Shown piece after piece: positions 45,335 to 55,192 of a stretch of 64,000 nucleotides of DNA (the stretch's first letter is position 1; every line of letters begins with the position of its first letter). Under the pieces are notes generated by a model. It was not told the origin of the DNA. It searched no databases and was given only the letters and a program-made list of their open reading frames with translations. This stretch comes from Virgibacillus proomii (GTDB lineage Bacteria > Bacillota > Bacilli > Bacillales > Amphibacillaceae). The translations under genes were made by a program, and so were the position numbers. The stretch is from positions 1 through 64,000 of the forward strand of contig NZ_JAHLNO010000001.1 in the NCBI RefSeq assembly GCF_018916875.1, written 5' to 3'.

Positions 45335-46681
45335 CTAATCAAAGAAGGTATGATATAATGACTTGACCGCTCTATCCAAATCTTCTGCTTTTATTCCAAA
45401 CATCATAGAAACTTCGGATGAACCTTGGTTGATCATTTCAATATTTACATTCGCACTAGAGATTGCAGCGGTTGCTTTTTGTGCCACTCCAATTGTCCTT
45501 ACTAGACCTTCACCAACTACCATAATCATAGCTAGGTTACGATGAATTGAGATTAAATCAGGATTTAATTCATTTTGAATTCGCTCCATCACTAGCTTTT
45601 CTTTTTCTAGTGGTAAATTACTTTCTCTAATAATTACGGACATATCATCAATACCAGAAGGAGCATGTTCAAATGAAATACCTTCATCCTCCAAAATTGC
45701 AAACAATTTTCGTCCAAAACCAATTTCCTTGTTCATTAAATATTTACTAATATAAATACTGCAAAATCCTGTATCACTTGCAATCCCAACAACACATTTT
45801 TCACTCGGTTTTTTTTCTGAGACAATCAATGTACCGGGTGCTTTTGGATTATTTGTATTTTTTATACATACAGGGATTTCCTCTTTAAATGCCGGTATCA
45901 GAGCTTCATCGTGAAAAACCGAAAAACCCGCATATGACAATTCGCGCATTTCTTTATAAGTTAAGGTTGTAATTCTTTTAGGTTTTTCGATATAGGCTGG
46001 ATTAACAGAATACACGCAATCAACATCTGTATAGTTTTCATACAGATCTGCCTTAATTCCGGCAGCAATGATAGAACCTGTTATATCTGATCCACCTCTA
46101 GAAAAGGTATTTAATTGTCCTTTCTTGGTATAGCCAAAAAAACCAGGAATAACTAAAATATCTTCGGCGGTTCGCAAGTTGTAAATTTTCGGAAAACTTT
46201 CAGGTAAAATCCTTGCATTTCCCGGATTATTGCTTACAATTATTCCAACTTCCTTCGGGTTTATATAGCGTGCCGGTATTCCAATTGAAGAAAGATAAGC
46301 GCTAAGGATTTTAGCTGAACTATTCTCACCGATTGCTTTTAAAGCTTCTAATTTCTCCAATGGAGTTACATCCATATGTAATACATTTTCGATCGTTTGG
46401 TTTATTTCTTTCAAAATCGTTCCACCTAGCTCTAATTCTTCAACAATTTCAGTAAATCGCTTCATAACAGGCTCAATATATTCTGCTGTTGGACGGTGTT
46501 TTCTGCTTATTTCACCAAGTTCGATAAGCATGTCCGTAATCTTTTTATCATTTTTGAACCTTTTTCCTGGTGCGGAGACGACAATGAATTTTCTTTGAGG
46601 GTCAGCTTTTACAATGTTGCCTACCTTTTTTATTTGCCCTGCACTGGCAACAGAACTCCCCCCAAACTTTGTTACTTTCAC
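45335..46681 (-). CDS. yclM: Aspartate kinase (YclM/ThrD type)
   Basis: A 448-residue aspartokinase. VTKFGGSSVASAGQIKKVG opens the kinase domain, followed by TFSRGGSDITGSIIAAG near 197 and YTDVDCVYSVNP near 222. Two ACT domains fill the last 140 residues. It phosphorylates aspartate, the first step to lysine, threonine and methionine. The order of domains and the length point to the monofunctional aspartokinase III type. GTG 46681 follows GGAGGAATTC. No lysine riboswitch is evident upstream. Confidence 0.88.
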   Translation of the reverse strand: MKVTKFGGSSVASAGQIKKVGNIVKADPQRKFIVVSAPGKRFKNDKKITDMLIELGEISRKHRPTAEYIEPVMKRFTEIVEELELGGTILKEINQTIENVLHMDVTPLEKLEALKAIGENSSAKILSAYLSSIGIPARYINPKEVGIIVSNNPGNARILPESFPKIYNLRTAEDILVIPGFFGYTKKGQLNTFSRGGSDITGSIIAAGIKADLYENYTDVDCVYSVNPAYIEKPKRITTLTYKEMRELSYAGFSVFHDEALIPAFKEEIPVCIKNTNNPKAPGTLIVSEKKPSEKCVVGIASDTGFCSIYISKYLMNKEIGFGRKLFAILEDEGISFEHAPSGIDDMSVIIRESNLPLEKEKLVMERIQNELNPDLISIHRNLAMIMVVGEGLVRTIGVAQKATAAISSANVNIEMINQGSSEVSMMFGIKAEDLDRAVKSLYHTFFD

Positions 46682-46900
46682 GAGAATTCCTCCTGCTTTT
46701 ATTTTTATTTTACATCATATCACAAATTCAGTTTTTTTTGTACGTTAAGTTTAAGTATAAAATTTTAACGAAGCAGTTTATTCGACGCAGTAAAAATTTT
46801 TAGGTGTGAAGTATAAGTGCAACTAGTCTATTTCCTTATGAGATATGTGAGGAACTAGCCAGTTTACTAATACGTTACGATAAATAAAAAGATGAGGATT

Positions 46901-47152
46901 TTATTCCCCATCTGCGTAACAGTTTCGTCTACCTTGTTTAGTTTTTTGTTGCTTGCGATCTCGATGGACAATAAACCCACCAATAAAAGCCAATCCGGCA
47001 AGAAACAAAATTAAGCCAACTATAAATTGTACACTGCTATGTAAAAACATTGGATAAAACGAAGTAAATAATGAATCTCTCATTAACTTAATCCCAATGG
47101 CAGCGATTACACCAGGTATAAATAGTATAATAATAGCAATAATTCTAATCAA
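46901..47152 (-). CDS. yqzF: DUF2627 membrane protein (YqzF-like)
   Basis: It encodes 83 residues: two membrane helices (about 3-22 and 40-62), then a very basic tail (VHRDRKQQKTKQGRRN). DUF2627 proteins of this size lie beside bkdR in other Bacilli. Translation starts at TTG 47152 behind GGAAGGAG. It is divergent from bkdR. Its function is unknown. Confidence 0.75.
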   Translation of the reverse strand: MIRIIAIIILFIPGVIAAIGIKLMRDSLFTSFYPMFLHSSVQFIVGLILFLAGLAFIGGFIVHRDRKQQKTKQGRRNCYADGE

Positions 47153-47345
47153 TTATTTATTCTCCTTCCATTCATGGGAATTTAGTTCTCATGGATGGTC
47201 AGTATTAAGCATGAAAACTGTTAGAATACAACGGATTCTCATTAAGTATAGCAAAAATATCACTAAAAAGAAATAAACGGTTATTGCATTAACTTGCAGA
47301 CTAACGTATGATAAAACTACGCAAAAAAATGCAAGGTGGGATGAA

Positions 47346-49409
47346 ATGAAGCGTGTACTCATTGTTGGAGCCGGAAAAGGGGGAAGTGCTTTATTAAATA
47401 TTTTAAATGCAACGAACATACTGGAGATCGTGGCAATGATAGATATAAATTGTAATGCGCCCGGGTTAAAGCTTGCGAAAAAGCAAAACATTCCTACAGA
47501 TAATCAATGGAAATCGTGGATTGATAAAAATATTGATATTGTAATTGAAGCTACTGGTGATGAACAAGTATTTCAAGCTTTATTGGAGCATAGAAGCCGT
47601 AAGACTGTTGTCATACCAGGAACTGTGGCTTATATTATTTCAGAGCTGTTTGATGAAAAACAGGAGCTATTGGAGGAAGTTGAGCTACAGATGCGTAATC
47701 AAGCACTGATTTTAAATAATATTCGCGATGGAATGATTGTCGTAAATAATCAAGGAATCATTACGTTTATTAATAAAAGTGCGGAAGAAATTATGGAATT
47801 AAAAAAACGTGAGTGTGAGGGAAAATCAATTGAGACAATTATTACTAATACTCATTTACCAGAAATATTACGAAATCGAAGACGAGAAGTAAATCAAAAG
47901 CTTACCTTAGAAAATGGCAAGCAAATTATTACTACAAGGATTCCCATTATAAATGCTGATAACCTGTTATTAGGTGCCTTTGCAGTATTTAAAGATATTA
48001 CCGAAGTTGTTAAATTAGCGGAAGAAAACACGGATTTAAAAGAAATTAAAACGATGTTAGAAGCCATTATTTATTCCTCAGATGAAGCAATCAGTGTTGT
48101 AGATGAACAAGGACTTGGAATGATGATTAACCCAGCATATACTCGGATTACCGGTTTGACAGAGGAAGATGTCATTGGCAAGCCCGCGACAACTGATATC
48201 TCAGAAGGCGAAAGTATACATATGCGAGTCCTACAAACGAGAAGAGCAGTAAGAGGAGCGACACTAAAGGTTGGGCCAGCTAAGAAAGAAGTCTATGTCA
48301 ATGTCGCCCCAGTGATCGTTGACGGAAAATTAAAAGGCAGTGTTGGGGTAATTCATGACATTTCAGAAGTTCAAGCATTAACAAGTGAATTAAAACGCGC
48401 CAGACAAATTATTCGTAATTTAGAAGCTAAATATACATTTGATGATATTATAGGAAAATCCCCTGAAATGAAAATAGCATTGGAACAGGCGAAAGTAGGA
48501 GCAAGAACACCTGCAACGGTTTTACTTCGTGGTCAATCCGGAACTGGTAAAGAGTTATTTGCCCATGCGATTCATCATGAAAGTGATCGCAAGCATCATA
48601 AGTTTATTAGGGTTAATTGTGCTGCTATAGCTGAATCTATTTTGGAAAGCGAACTGTTTGGCTATGAAGACGGGGCTTTTTCAGGAGCAAGGCGGGGAGG
48701 AAAGAAAGGCCTGTTTGAAGAAGCGAATAATGGAAGTATCTTTTTAGATGAGATTGGGGAATTATCTTTAAATATGCAAGCGAAACTACTTCGTGTTCTG
48801 CAGGAAAATGAAATTGTACGAGTTGGTGGAACCAATCCAATTGCTATAAATGTTCGTATTATTGCTGCAACCAATGTAAACTTAGAAAAAGCAATTATGA
48901 AAAAGACATTTCGTGAAGATTTATATTATCGATTAAGTCGCTTGCCGATCTATATACCATCACTTAAAGAACGATTATCCGATTTGCCTTTATTGGCAAA
49001 CCACATTATTTTAAAGATTAATCAAGATTATGGAAGAGACGTACAATATATTTCGGAAAAAGCGTTAACTGCATTAAAAGAATATCACTGGCCAGGAAAT
49101 ATTCGAGAATTGGAAAATGTAATAGGCCGGGCAATGATTTATATGGGGTTACATGAAAAAACAATTGAACAAAAACATCTCCCCGATCTTACATTAAATC
49201 ATTCTCAACAACATGGTGAAACAGTTGTTTTAACTACTACAGAACCTTTACAAACAGCAGTAGAGAAATATGAAAAGAACTATATAAAGAAGGTGTATGA
49301 GCAAAACAATTATAATAAGACGAAAACGGCAAAGCAACTGCAAATTTCCATACGAAATTTATATTATAAATTAGAAAAATATCAGCTCGCAAAAGGTGGC
49401 AGGCAATGA
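47346..49409 (+). CDS. bkdR: Sigma-54-dependent activator BkdR
   Basis: It has 687 residues and four parts: an N-terminal Rossmann-like domain ([17 protein letters not shown], about 1-115), two PAS domains (about 125-235 and 245-350), the AAA+ sigma-54 interaction domain and a Fis-type HTH (about 640-685). Walker A is [13 protein letters not shown] near 396. The sigma-54 contact loop is GAFSGA, where most relatives have GAFTGA. It activates the downstream ptb-bcd-buk-lpdV-bkdAA-AB-B operon. The nucleotide-binding start of the protein may sense a metabolite, but that is inference. Confidence 0.93.
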   Translation: MKRVLIVGAGKGGSALLNILNATNILEIVAMIDINCNAPGLKLAKKQNIPTDNQWKSWIDKNIDIVIEATGDEQVFQALLEHRSRKTVVIPGTVAYIISELFDEKQELLEEVELQMRNQALILNNIRDGMIVVNNQGIITFINKSAEEIMELKKRECEGKSIETIITNTHLPEILRNRRREVNQKLTLENGKQIITTRIPIINADNLLLGAFAVFKDITEVVKLAEENTDLKEIKTMLEAIIYSSDEAISVVDEQGLGMMINPAYTRITGLTEEDVIGKPATTDISEGESIHMRVLQTRRAVRGATLKVGPAKKEVYVNVAPVIVDGKLKGSVGVIHDISEVQALTSELKRARQIIRNLEAKYTFDDIIGKSPEMKIALEQAKVGARTPATVLLRGQSGTGKELFAHAIHHESDRKHHKFIRVNCAAIAESILESELFGYEDGAFSGARRGGKKGLFEEANNGSIFLDEIGELSLNMQAKLLRVLQENEIVRVGGTNPIAINVRIIAATNVNLEKAIMKKTFREDLYYRLSRLPIYIPSLKERLSDLPLLANHIILKINQDYGRDVQYISEKALTALKEYHWPGNIRELENVIGRAMIYMGLHEKTIEQKHLPDLTLNHSQQHGETVVLTTTEPLQTAVEKYEKNYIKKVYEQNNYNKTKTAKQLQISIRNLYYKLEKYQLAKGGRQ

Positions 49410-49437
49410 TTTGCAAGGTAATGCAAAATGTTGCAAA
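49410..49437 (+). promoter_or_regulatory. Candidate BkdR upstream activating site
   Basis: TTTGCAAGGTAATGCAAAA is an inverted repeat, and a third TTGCAAA follows at 49431. It lies about 45-70 bp before the -24 element, a suitable place for an enhancer-binding protein. Similar TTGCA motifs at 47284-47300 precede bkdR. Confidence 0.5.
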
Positions 49438-49477
49438 CTAACACGACTGAAATGAAGCGCTTTCAATAATGGTGTTT

Positions 49478-49492
49478 TGGCATACTATTTGC
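49478..49492 (+). promoter_or_regulatory. Sigma-54 (-24/-12) promoter of the bkd operon
   Basis: TGGCATACTATTTGC matches TGGCAC-N5-TTGC with one change and has the invariant GG and GC exactly 12 nt apart. It lies 35 nt before ptb and directly after bkdR. Confidence 0.9.
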
Positions 49493-49526
49493 TTAAATAA
49501 GTAGTGGAGGTATCAAGGAGGGCAAA

Positions 49527-50444
49527 ATGAAGTGTTTAGCAGAACTAAAAGAAAAAGCAAAAGAAGGACAAAAGCAAATTGTTTCTGTTGCAAATGCAGC
49601 AGATAAAGACGTACTGCAAGCCGTTAAAATGGGATTAGAAGAAGATCTGTGTGACTTTTTACTAATTGGCAATGAAGGGAAAATAAAAAAACTCGCAAAA
49701 GAAGTAGCTCTTGCTTTCCATAAATGGGGAGATCGAGTTATTATTCAACATGCCGAAACGAAAGCTGATATTGCTAGAACAGCTGTCTTAGCTTTGCATG
49801 AGAATAAAGCAACTATTTTAATGAAAGGGTATATACCTACAAAGGATGTTTTACAAGCAGTACTCGATAAAGAATACGGTTTGCGCTCAGGAAAGATTTT
49901 ATCTCATGTAGCTTTATTTGAAGTACCAAATCAAAAAAAACTTGTGTTTTTAACCGATGCAGCGATGAATATTAGCCCAGATATAAAGCAAAAGGTTGCA
50001 ATTATAAACAATGCGGTTAACGTAGCTCATAGTATAGGTTTGGAATTACCTAAAGTTGCTGCCGTTACTCCTGTAGAAATGGTTAACCCGGATATTCCGT
50101 CTACAGTTGATGCCGCTTTGTTAACACAAATGCAGCGGAGAGGGCAAATCCAAGGTTGTTTGGTAGACGGTCCGTTAGCATTTGATAATGCTGTATCTGT
50201 AAAAGCTGCTAAACAAAAGCAGGTATCTTCAGATGTAGCCGGACAGGCAGACATACTCCTTGCTTCTTCCATCGAAGCAGGAAATGTACTGTATAAATCA
50301 TTTGTTTATTACGCAAAGGCAAAGGTAGCTGCCATTATTAGCGGTGCAAAAGCGCCGATTATTTTAACATCACGGGCAGATTCTGCTGAAAGTAAACTTT
50401 ATTCGCTCTCTTTAGCCATCATGACAACAAAAAATGGGGGATAA
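49527..50444 (+). CDS. ptb: Phosphate butyryltransferase
   Basis: A 305-residue member of the phosphate acetyl/butyryltransferase family with [22 protein letters not shown] near 37 and [15 protein letters not shown] near 147. It converts branched-chain acyl-CoA to acyl phosphate, the substrate of Buk. AAGGAGGGC precedes the ATG. First structural gene behind the sigma-54 promoter. Confidence 0.93.
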   Translation: MKCLAELKEKAKEGQKQIVSVANAADKDVLQAVKMGLEEDLCDFLLIGNEGKIKKLAKEVALAFHKWGDRVIIQHAETKADIARTAVLALHENKATILMKGYIPTKDVLQAVLDKEYGLRSGKILSHVALFEVPNQKKLVFLTDAAMNISPDIKQKVAIINNAVNVAHSIGLELPKVAAVTPVEMVNPDIPSTVDAALLTQMQRRGQIQGCLVDGPLAFDNAVSVKAAKQKQVSSDVAGQADILLASSIEAGNVLYKSFVYYAKAKVAAIISGAKAPIILTSRADSAESKLYSLSLAIMTTKNGG

Positions 50445-50446
50445 TA

Positions 50447-51541
50447 ATGGAATTATTTAGTTATATGGAAGAATATGATTATGAGCAAGTTGTTTTTTGT
50501 CAGGATAAGAACTCTGGGCTAAAAGCAATTGTTGTCATTCATGACACAACTTTAGGCCCTGCATTAGGCGGAACGAGGATGTGGACATATGATTCTGAGG
50601 AAGCGGCGCTTGAAGACGCATTGCGGCTTGCTAGAGGAATGACTTATAAAAATGCAGCTGCTGGGTTAAATTTAGGCGGAGGAAAAGCGGTTATTATTGG
50701 TGATCCAAAAACGGATAAAAATCCAGAAATGTTCCGAGCTTTTGGTAGGTATATTCAAGGGTTAAACGGACGCTATATTACAGCTGAGGATGTTGGGACA
50801 ACCGTACATGATATGGATCTAATACATATGGAGACCGATTTTGTTACTGGTATTTCTCCAGAGTCAGGCTCTTCAGGTGACCCATCACCTGTGACAGGCT
50901 ATGGGGTTTATAAAGGAATGAAAGCGGCAGCGAAAGAAGCATTTGGTGATGATTCACTAGAGGGTAGAGTAATTGCTGTTCAGGGAATCGGCAATGTTGC
51001 TTATGTATTGTGTGAACATCTTCATAAAGAAGGAGCGCAATTAATTGTAACAGATATTAATCAGGAAGCTGTAGTACGTGCAGTAGAGGCATTTGGTGCA
51101 AAAGCCGTAGATCCTGATGATATTTATGATGTTGCATGTGATATTTATGCTCCATGTGCTTTAGGGGCTACCATAAGTGATGAAACAATACCTAAATTAA
51201 AAGCAAAAGTTATTGCTGGATCAGCTAATAATCAATTGAAAGAAACGAGACATGGGGATATGCTTCACGAACAGGGAATTGTTTATGCACCTGATTATGT
51301 TATTAATTCCGGTGGAGTGATTAATGTTGCCGATGAGTTAAATGGATATAACCATAAGCGGGCTTTGAAAAAAGTAGAAACGATCTATGATAGCTTACAA
51401 AAGATCTTTGCTATCTCTAAACGTGATGATATTCCTACATATCTTGCGGCTGATCGGATGGCAGAAGAAAGAATTAAATCAGAATATCGTTCAAAAAGTC
51501 AGTTTTTATTAAATGGTCATCATATTTTAAGTAGACGTTAA
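50447..51541 (+). CDS. bcd: Leucine dehydrogenase
   Basis: It encodes 364 residues. The catalytic lysine lies in [13 protein letters not shown] (about 80), and [20 protein letters not shown] precedes the NAD-binding GIGNVAY (about 180). It oxidatively deaminates leucine, isoleucine and valine to keto acids for the dehydrogenase complex encoded further down. It follows ptb by 2 nt. Confidence 0.95.
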   Translation: MELFSYMEEYDYEQVVFCQDKNSGLKAIVVIHDTTLGPALGGTRMWTYDSEEAALEDALRLARGMTYKNAAAGLNLGGGKAVIIGDPKTDKNPEMFRAFGRYIQGLNGRYITAEDVGTTVHDMDLIHMETDFVTGISPESGSSGDPSPVTGYGVYKGMKAAAKEAFGDDSLEGRVIAVQGIGNVAYVLCEHLHKEGAQLIVTDINQEAVVRAVEAFGAKAVDPDDIYDVACDIYAPCALGATISDETIPKLKAKVIAGSANNQLKETRHGDMLHEQGIVYAPDYVINSGGVINVADELNGYNHKRALKKVETIYDSLQKIFAISKRDDIPTYLAADRMAEERIKSEYRSKSQFLLNGHHILSRR

Positions 51542-51593
51542 TTCAACTGTTGAAATATGAATTGAAATTGATAGGTCGTTTTTTAAAAAAAGG

Positions 51594-51627
51594 AAGCCTT
51601 CGATAAGGATTACTTTATCGAAGGCTT
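51594..51627. terminator. Hairpin after bcd
   Basis: AAGCCTTCGATAA and TTATCGAAGGCTT form a perfect 13-bp stem without a T-run. It may protect the 3' end of the ptb-bcd message or reduce downstream expression, and not act as a full terminator. Confidence 0.5.
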
Positions 51628-51639
51628 AGAGGAACAAAA

Positions 51640-51985
51640 GCGTAGGAGCTTATCTAGCAACGTTAATTAGGGAATTCTCTCCTTTGAAAGAAGTAGAACA
51701 AAGGCTACTTTCGCAGACATTCTTGAAAAATAGGCAATGAAGTTCTTTCTTGCCCTTAAAAAGGAAAACATTTTCTGCCTGTCGATCCAAACGAATCGGG
51801 AATTTTTAGGAGACGTTTCATTTATAAAATTTGTAAAATAATAAGCAGATTTTTCAAGTCTGAGAGAAATACGGCGACAGGAAGAACCGATGTTGAGGAG
51901 ATCGAAGTTTGCTATAGCTTGGCGTTTAAGCTAGACGAAGCTACTTTTAAAAAAGTTATCCACTATGTAGAAACGGATAAATTCC
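51640..51985 (-). repeat. Degenerate B/D element, reverse, between bcd and buk
   Basis: Read on the minus strand it shows CCCGATTCGTTTGG and AAATGTTTTCCTTTTT (a D-like unit), preceded by TCTCTCAGACTTGAAAAATC. The part at 51885-51945 resembles the E flank at 29360 (GAAGTTTGCTATAGCTTG). Confidence 0.55.
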
Positions 51986-52078
51986 TAGACAAAATCATCA
52001 TAACTTTATTACCAGAGCAGGAGAAAGGGAGTAACGTCTAACCAACCCTTTTTATGCTGCGAAACGGAGAGATGTTTA

Positions 52079-53176
52079 TTGCGGGTAAACTTTAGGAGCT
52101 TAATTATAAATCCTGGTTCAACATCTACAAAAATTGGAGTTTTTGATAATGAAATATGTATTTTTGAAAAGATTATTCGCCATAAAGCGGAGGAATTAAA
52201 ACAGTTTCCAACCGTCAATGATCAGAAGATGTTTAGAAAGCAAGTCATCCTTGATCAATTAGATCATGAAGGAATTAATATTTCAAAGCTAGACGTTGTT
52301 TGTGCTCGCGGTGGATTAATTCGGCCGATACAAGGTGGAACTTATGAAGTAAACGAACGTATGTTAATAGATTTGCAAACAGGCTATAATGGTAATCACG
52401 CCTCTAATTTAGGGGGGATTCTTGCTCATGAAATCGCAAAAGGGCTAAATATTTCTGCCTATATTGTCGATCCGGTTGTTGTCGATGAACTGGCTGACAT
52501 TGCTCGTTTCTCCGGCATACCGGAAATACCTAGAAAAAGTATATTTCATGCACTTAATCAGAAGGCAGTAGCCAGGAAGGTAGCTGGCAGGTTAAATGGC
52601 AGCTATGAAGAGATGAATTTTATTGTCACTCATATGGGTGGGGGGATTACGATCGGTGCCCATTGCCGGGGCAAAGTCATTGATGTGAACAATGGGTTGC
52701 ATGGGGAAGGGCCGTTTTCCCCTGAACGAGCAGGTACTGTTCCAGTTGGTGATCTCGTTTCACTTTGCTTTTCGGGACAGTATTATGCAGAAGAAGTGAT
52801 GAACAAAATTGTAGGTAATGGCGGGCTAATGGGTTATCTACAAACAAATGATTTAATGGAAGTAGAAAGACGTATTGCAAGTGGGGATACATTCGCAAGG
52901 CAAGTTTATGAAGCAATGGCATATCAAGTTGCCAAAGAAATTGGAGCAATGAGTGCTGTTCTTAAAGGTGATATAGATGCCATTGTGCTAACCGGAGGAC
53001 TTGCTCATGGAAAATCATTTACCGATTTAATTATCAGCCGTGTTGATTGGATAGCTGACACTATTGTTTATCCTGGTGAAGATGAATTACAAGCATTAAA
53101 CGAAGGCGTTCTTCGTGTTTTGCGAGGGGAAGAAACACCGAAAGTTTATCATAGTAAAAATGAGATAAAGGAGTGA
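52079..53176 (+). CDS. buk: Branched-chain butyrate kinase
   Basis: A 365-residue ASKHA-fold kinase: [18 protein letters not shown] near 8, [20 protein letters not shown] near 188 and [12 protein letters not shown] near 304. It makes ATP and a branched-chain acid from acyl phosphate. TTG 52079 behind GGAGAG is the start. It is separated from bcd by about 540 bp of repeats, which is unusual for this operon. Confidence 0.93.
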   Translation: MRVNFRSLIINPGSTSTKIGVFDNEICIFEKIIRHKAEELKQFPTVNDQKMFRKQVILDQLDHEGINISKLDVVCARGGLIRPIQGGTYEVNERMLIDLQTGYNGNHASNLGGILAHEIAKGLNISAYIVDPVVVDELADIARFSGIPEIPRKSIFHALNQKAVARKVAGRLNGSYEEMNFIVTHMGGGITIGAHCRGKVIDVNNGLHGEGPFSPERAGTVPVGDLVSLCFSGQYYAEEVMNKIVGNGGLMGYLQTNDLMEVERRIASGDTFARQVYEAMAYQVAKEIGAMSAVLKGDIDAIVLTGGLAHGKSFTDLIISRVDWIADTIVYPGEDELQALNEGVLRVLRGEETPKVYHSKNEIKE

Positions 53177-53182
53177 AAGAGT

Positions 53183-54607
53183 TTGGCAGAGGATTATGAT
53201 TTAGTCATACTTGGTGGTGGAACCGGCGGCTATGTAGCTGCAATCCGAGCATCGCAGTTAGGAATGAAAGTAGCTGTTGTAGAAAAAGAAAAGTTAGGTG
53301 GTACTTGTTTACATCGCGGTTGCATTCCATCTAAAGCATTACTGCGTAGTGCTGAAGTATATAGACAGGCAAAATCTGCGCATACATACGGTATCGATAT
53401 GGAAGCTGTATCATTAAACTTTTCACAAGCACAAGCTAGAAAACAACAAGTGGTTGATAAGCTTTATCAAGGTATCAATTCTTTAATGAATAAAGGAAAA
53501 ATTGACGTTTTTAAAGGATTTGGGCGAATATTAGGGCCAAGTATCTTTTCTCCTATACCGGGTACGATTTCTGTAGAATATACAAATGGCGAAGAAAATA
53601 CGATGCTTATTCCTAAAAATGTTTTAATTGCGACTGGTTCTACGCCTAATACATTACCAGGTTTAAAAATGGATCATAATAGAATCATTACGTCAGATGA
53701 TGCGCTGCAATTAACAGAACTGCCAAAATCAATCATTATTGTTGGCGGAGGTGTCATCGGGATTGAATGGGCCTCCATGCTATCTGATTTTGAAGTCGAT
53801 GTAACAGTTATCGAATATGCAGAACAGATTTTACCTACTGAGGATGATGCAGTTGCAAAAGAGGTGGAGAGGTTACTCAAAAAGAAGGGAATTAATTTTG
53901 TGAAACAGGCACAGGTGCTTTCAGATACGGTACAATTAGATGGCGGAAGTGTAACTGTACAAGCAGAGGTAAATGGTGATAGGCAGGAGTTTCAAGCAGA
54001 GAAAATACTGCTTTCGGTCGGACGAAAAGCAAATACAACTAATATTGGGTTGGAAAATACGGATATCATCGTGGAAAGCGGAGTAATTCAGACTAACCAA
54101 TATTATCAAACGAAGGAATCGCATATATACGCAATTGGTGATGTAATCGGTGGTATGCAGTTAGCACACGTGGCTTCACATGAAGGAATTATTGCTGTAG
54201 AACATATGGCCGATCAAGATCCGATGACAATTAATTATGATCATGTTCCAGCTTGTATTTATTCCAATCCAGAGGTAGCACGAGTTGGATTAACCGAGAA
54301 GCAGGCAAAAGAGCAAGGATATTCCTTGAAAATTGGTAAATTTCCGTTTCAAGCTGTTGGAAAGGCGCTTGTCTATGGAGAAACAGATGGATTTGTAAAG
54401 ATCATAGCTGATAAAGCAACCGATGATTTATTAGGAGTTCACATGGTAGGTCCACATGTAACGGATATGATTTCAGAAGCGGTTTTAGCCAAAGTATTAG
54501 ATGCTACGCCTTGGGAGATTGCCCATACGATTCACCCACATCCGACGCTTACTGAGATAGTTGGAGAAGCAGCGCTTGCCGTTGATGGAAAGCAAATCCA
54601 CGGTTAA
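53183..54607 (+). CDS. lpdV: Dihydrolipoyl dehydrogenase (E3) of the BCKDH complex
   Basis: It encodes 474 residues: FAD site LVILGGGTGGYVAAIRASQL near 6, redox-active disulfide GGTCLHRGCIPSKALLRSAE near 40, NAD site IIVGGGVIGIEWASMLS near 182, and the C-terminal histidine-glutamate pair in HPHPTLTEIVGEAA near 452. It reoxidises the lipoyl arm of BkdB. TTG 53183 follows AAAGGAGTG. Confidence 0.95.
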   Translation: MAEDYDLVILGGGTGGYVAAIRASQLGMKVAVVEKEKLGGTCLHRGCIPSKALLRSAEVYRQAKSAHTYGIDMEAVSLNFSQAQARKQQVVDKLYQGINSLMNKGKIDVFKGFGRILGPSIFSPIPGTISVEYTNGEENTMLIPKNVLIATGSTPNTLPGLKMDHNRIITSDDALQLTELPKSIIIVGGGVIGIEWASMLSDFEVDVTVIEYAEQILPTEDDAVAKEVERLLKKKGINFVKQAQVLSDTVQLDGGSVTVQAEVNGDRQEFQAEKILLSVGRKANTTNIGLENTDIIVESGVIQTNQYYQTKESHIYAIGDVIGGMQLAHVASHEGIIAVEHMADQDPMTINYDHVPACIYSNPEVARVGLTEKQAKEQGYSLKIGKFPFQAVGKALVYGETDGFVKIIADKATDDLLGVHMVGPHVTDMISEAVLAKVLDATPWEIAHTIHPHPTLTEIVGEAALAVDGKQIHG

Positions 54608-54672
54608 TTTGGGGAAATATTAATTCTTTTGTACAACTGCTCTTAAACCTTCTTCGTATTTTTTATAATTCG

Positions 54673-55171
54673 TGAAGTGGAAGTCTACGGCACCTTACAT
54701 TCGAGATATATGATAGTTAAATTTTCTAGGTGGTTTGCTTCTGCTCAGAACGCACAAAAGAATAAATATTTTTCAAGAGATAACGGCCTAAATTCCCGAT
54801 TCGTTCGGGGGACAGGACAAGAAAAAACTTCGACAGCGATACATCGCACGCAGAAAAAGCGTTCTTCTTTTTCAAGGACAAGAAAAAACTTCGACAGCGA
54901 TACATCGTACGCAGAAAAAGCGTACTTCTTTTTCAAGGACAAGAAAAAACTTCGACAGCGATACATCGCACGCAGAAAAAGCGTTCTTCTTTTTCAAGGA
55001 CAAGAAAAAACTTCGACAGCGATACATCGTACGCAGAAAAAGTGTACTTCTTTTTCAAGGATAGGGAAAACTACGGCAGTGATACATCGCGGTTTTTCAA
55101 GGGCACCTGCGAACTTAGCCTTTGATCTGCTTTTCAAGTAGAAAACCATTACTGAATAAAGTATCACTTTA
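54673..55171 (+). repeat. Family B-type element hosting the D array
   Basis: The left end (54673) is GAAGTGGAAGTCTACGGCAC, which is a B left arm in reverse orientation. After about 100 bp the forward B core ATAACGGCCTAAATTCCCG follows. Then come the D array and a right end, ACTGAATAAAGTATCAC plus TTTA. It has been rearranged internally. Confidence 0.65.
54817..55062 (+). repeat. 61-bp tandem repeat array (family D)
   Basis: Four almost identical units with a period of exactly 61 bp (GACAGCGATACAT starts at 54832, 54893, 54954 and 55015) and a degenerate fifth. Each contains AAGAAAAAACTTCGACAGCG and a hairpin around AGAAAAA. Units 1 and 3 read CGCACGC...GCGTTCTT, while units 2 and 4 read CGTACGC...GCGTACTT, an alternating pattern. 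The period is not a multiple of three, so long frames through it are artefacts. No spacers are present. Confidence 0.92.
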
Positions 55172-55192
55172 TTTAATTAAGGAGGGAACATA

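Noticed and set aside
46690-46900. Lysine riboswitch or T-box upstream of the aspartokinase
   Set aside because: Minus-strand leader is short and AT-rich; no aptamer core or T-box sequence is visible.
54817-55062. CRISPR array
   Set aside because: Units are contiguous with no unique spacers and are far longer than CRISPR repeats. No cas genes are nearby.
54677-55141. Open frame of 154 codons through the 61-bp repeats
   Set aside because: Period 61 is not a multiple of three, so the frame shows different translations of the same unit. There is no ribosome site and no family resemblance.
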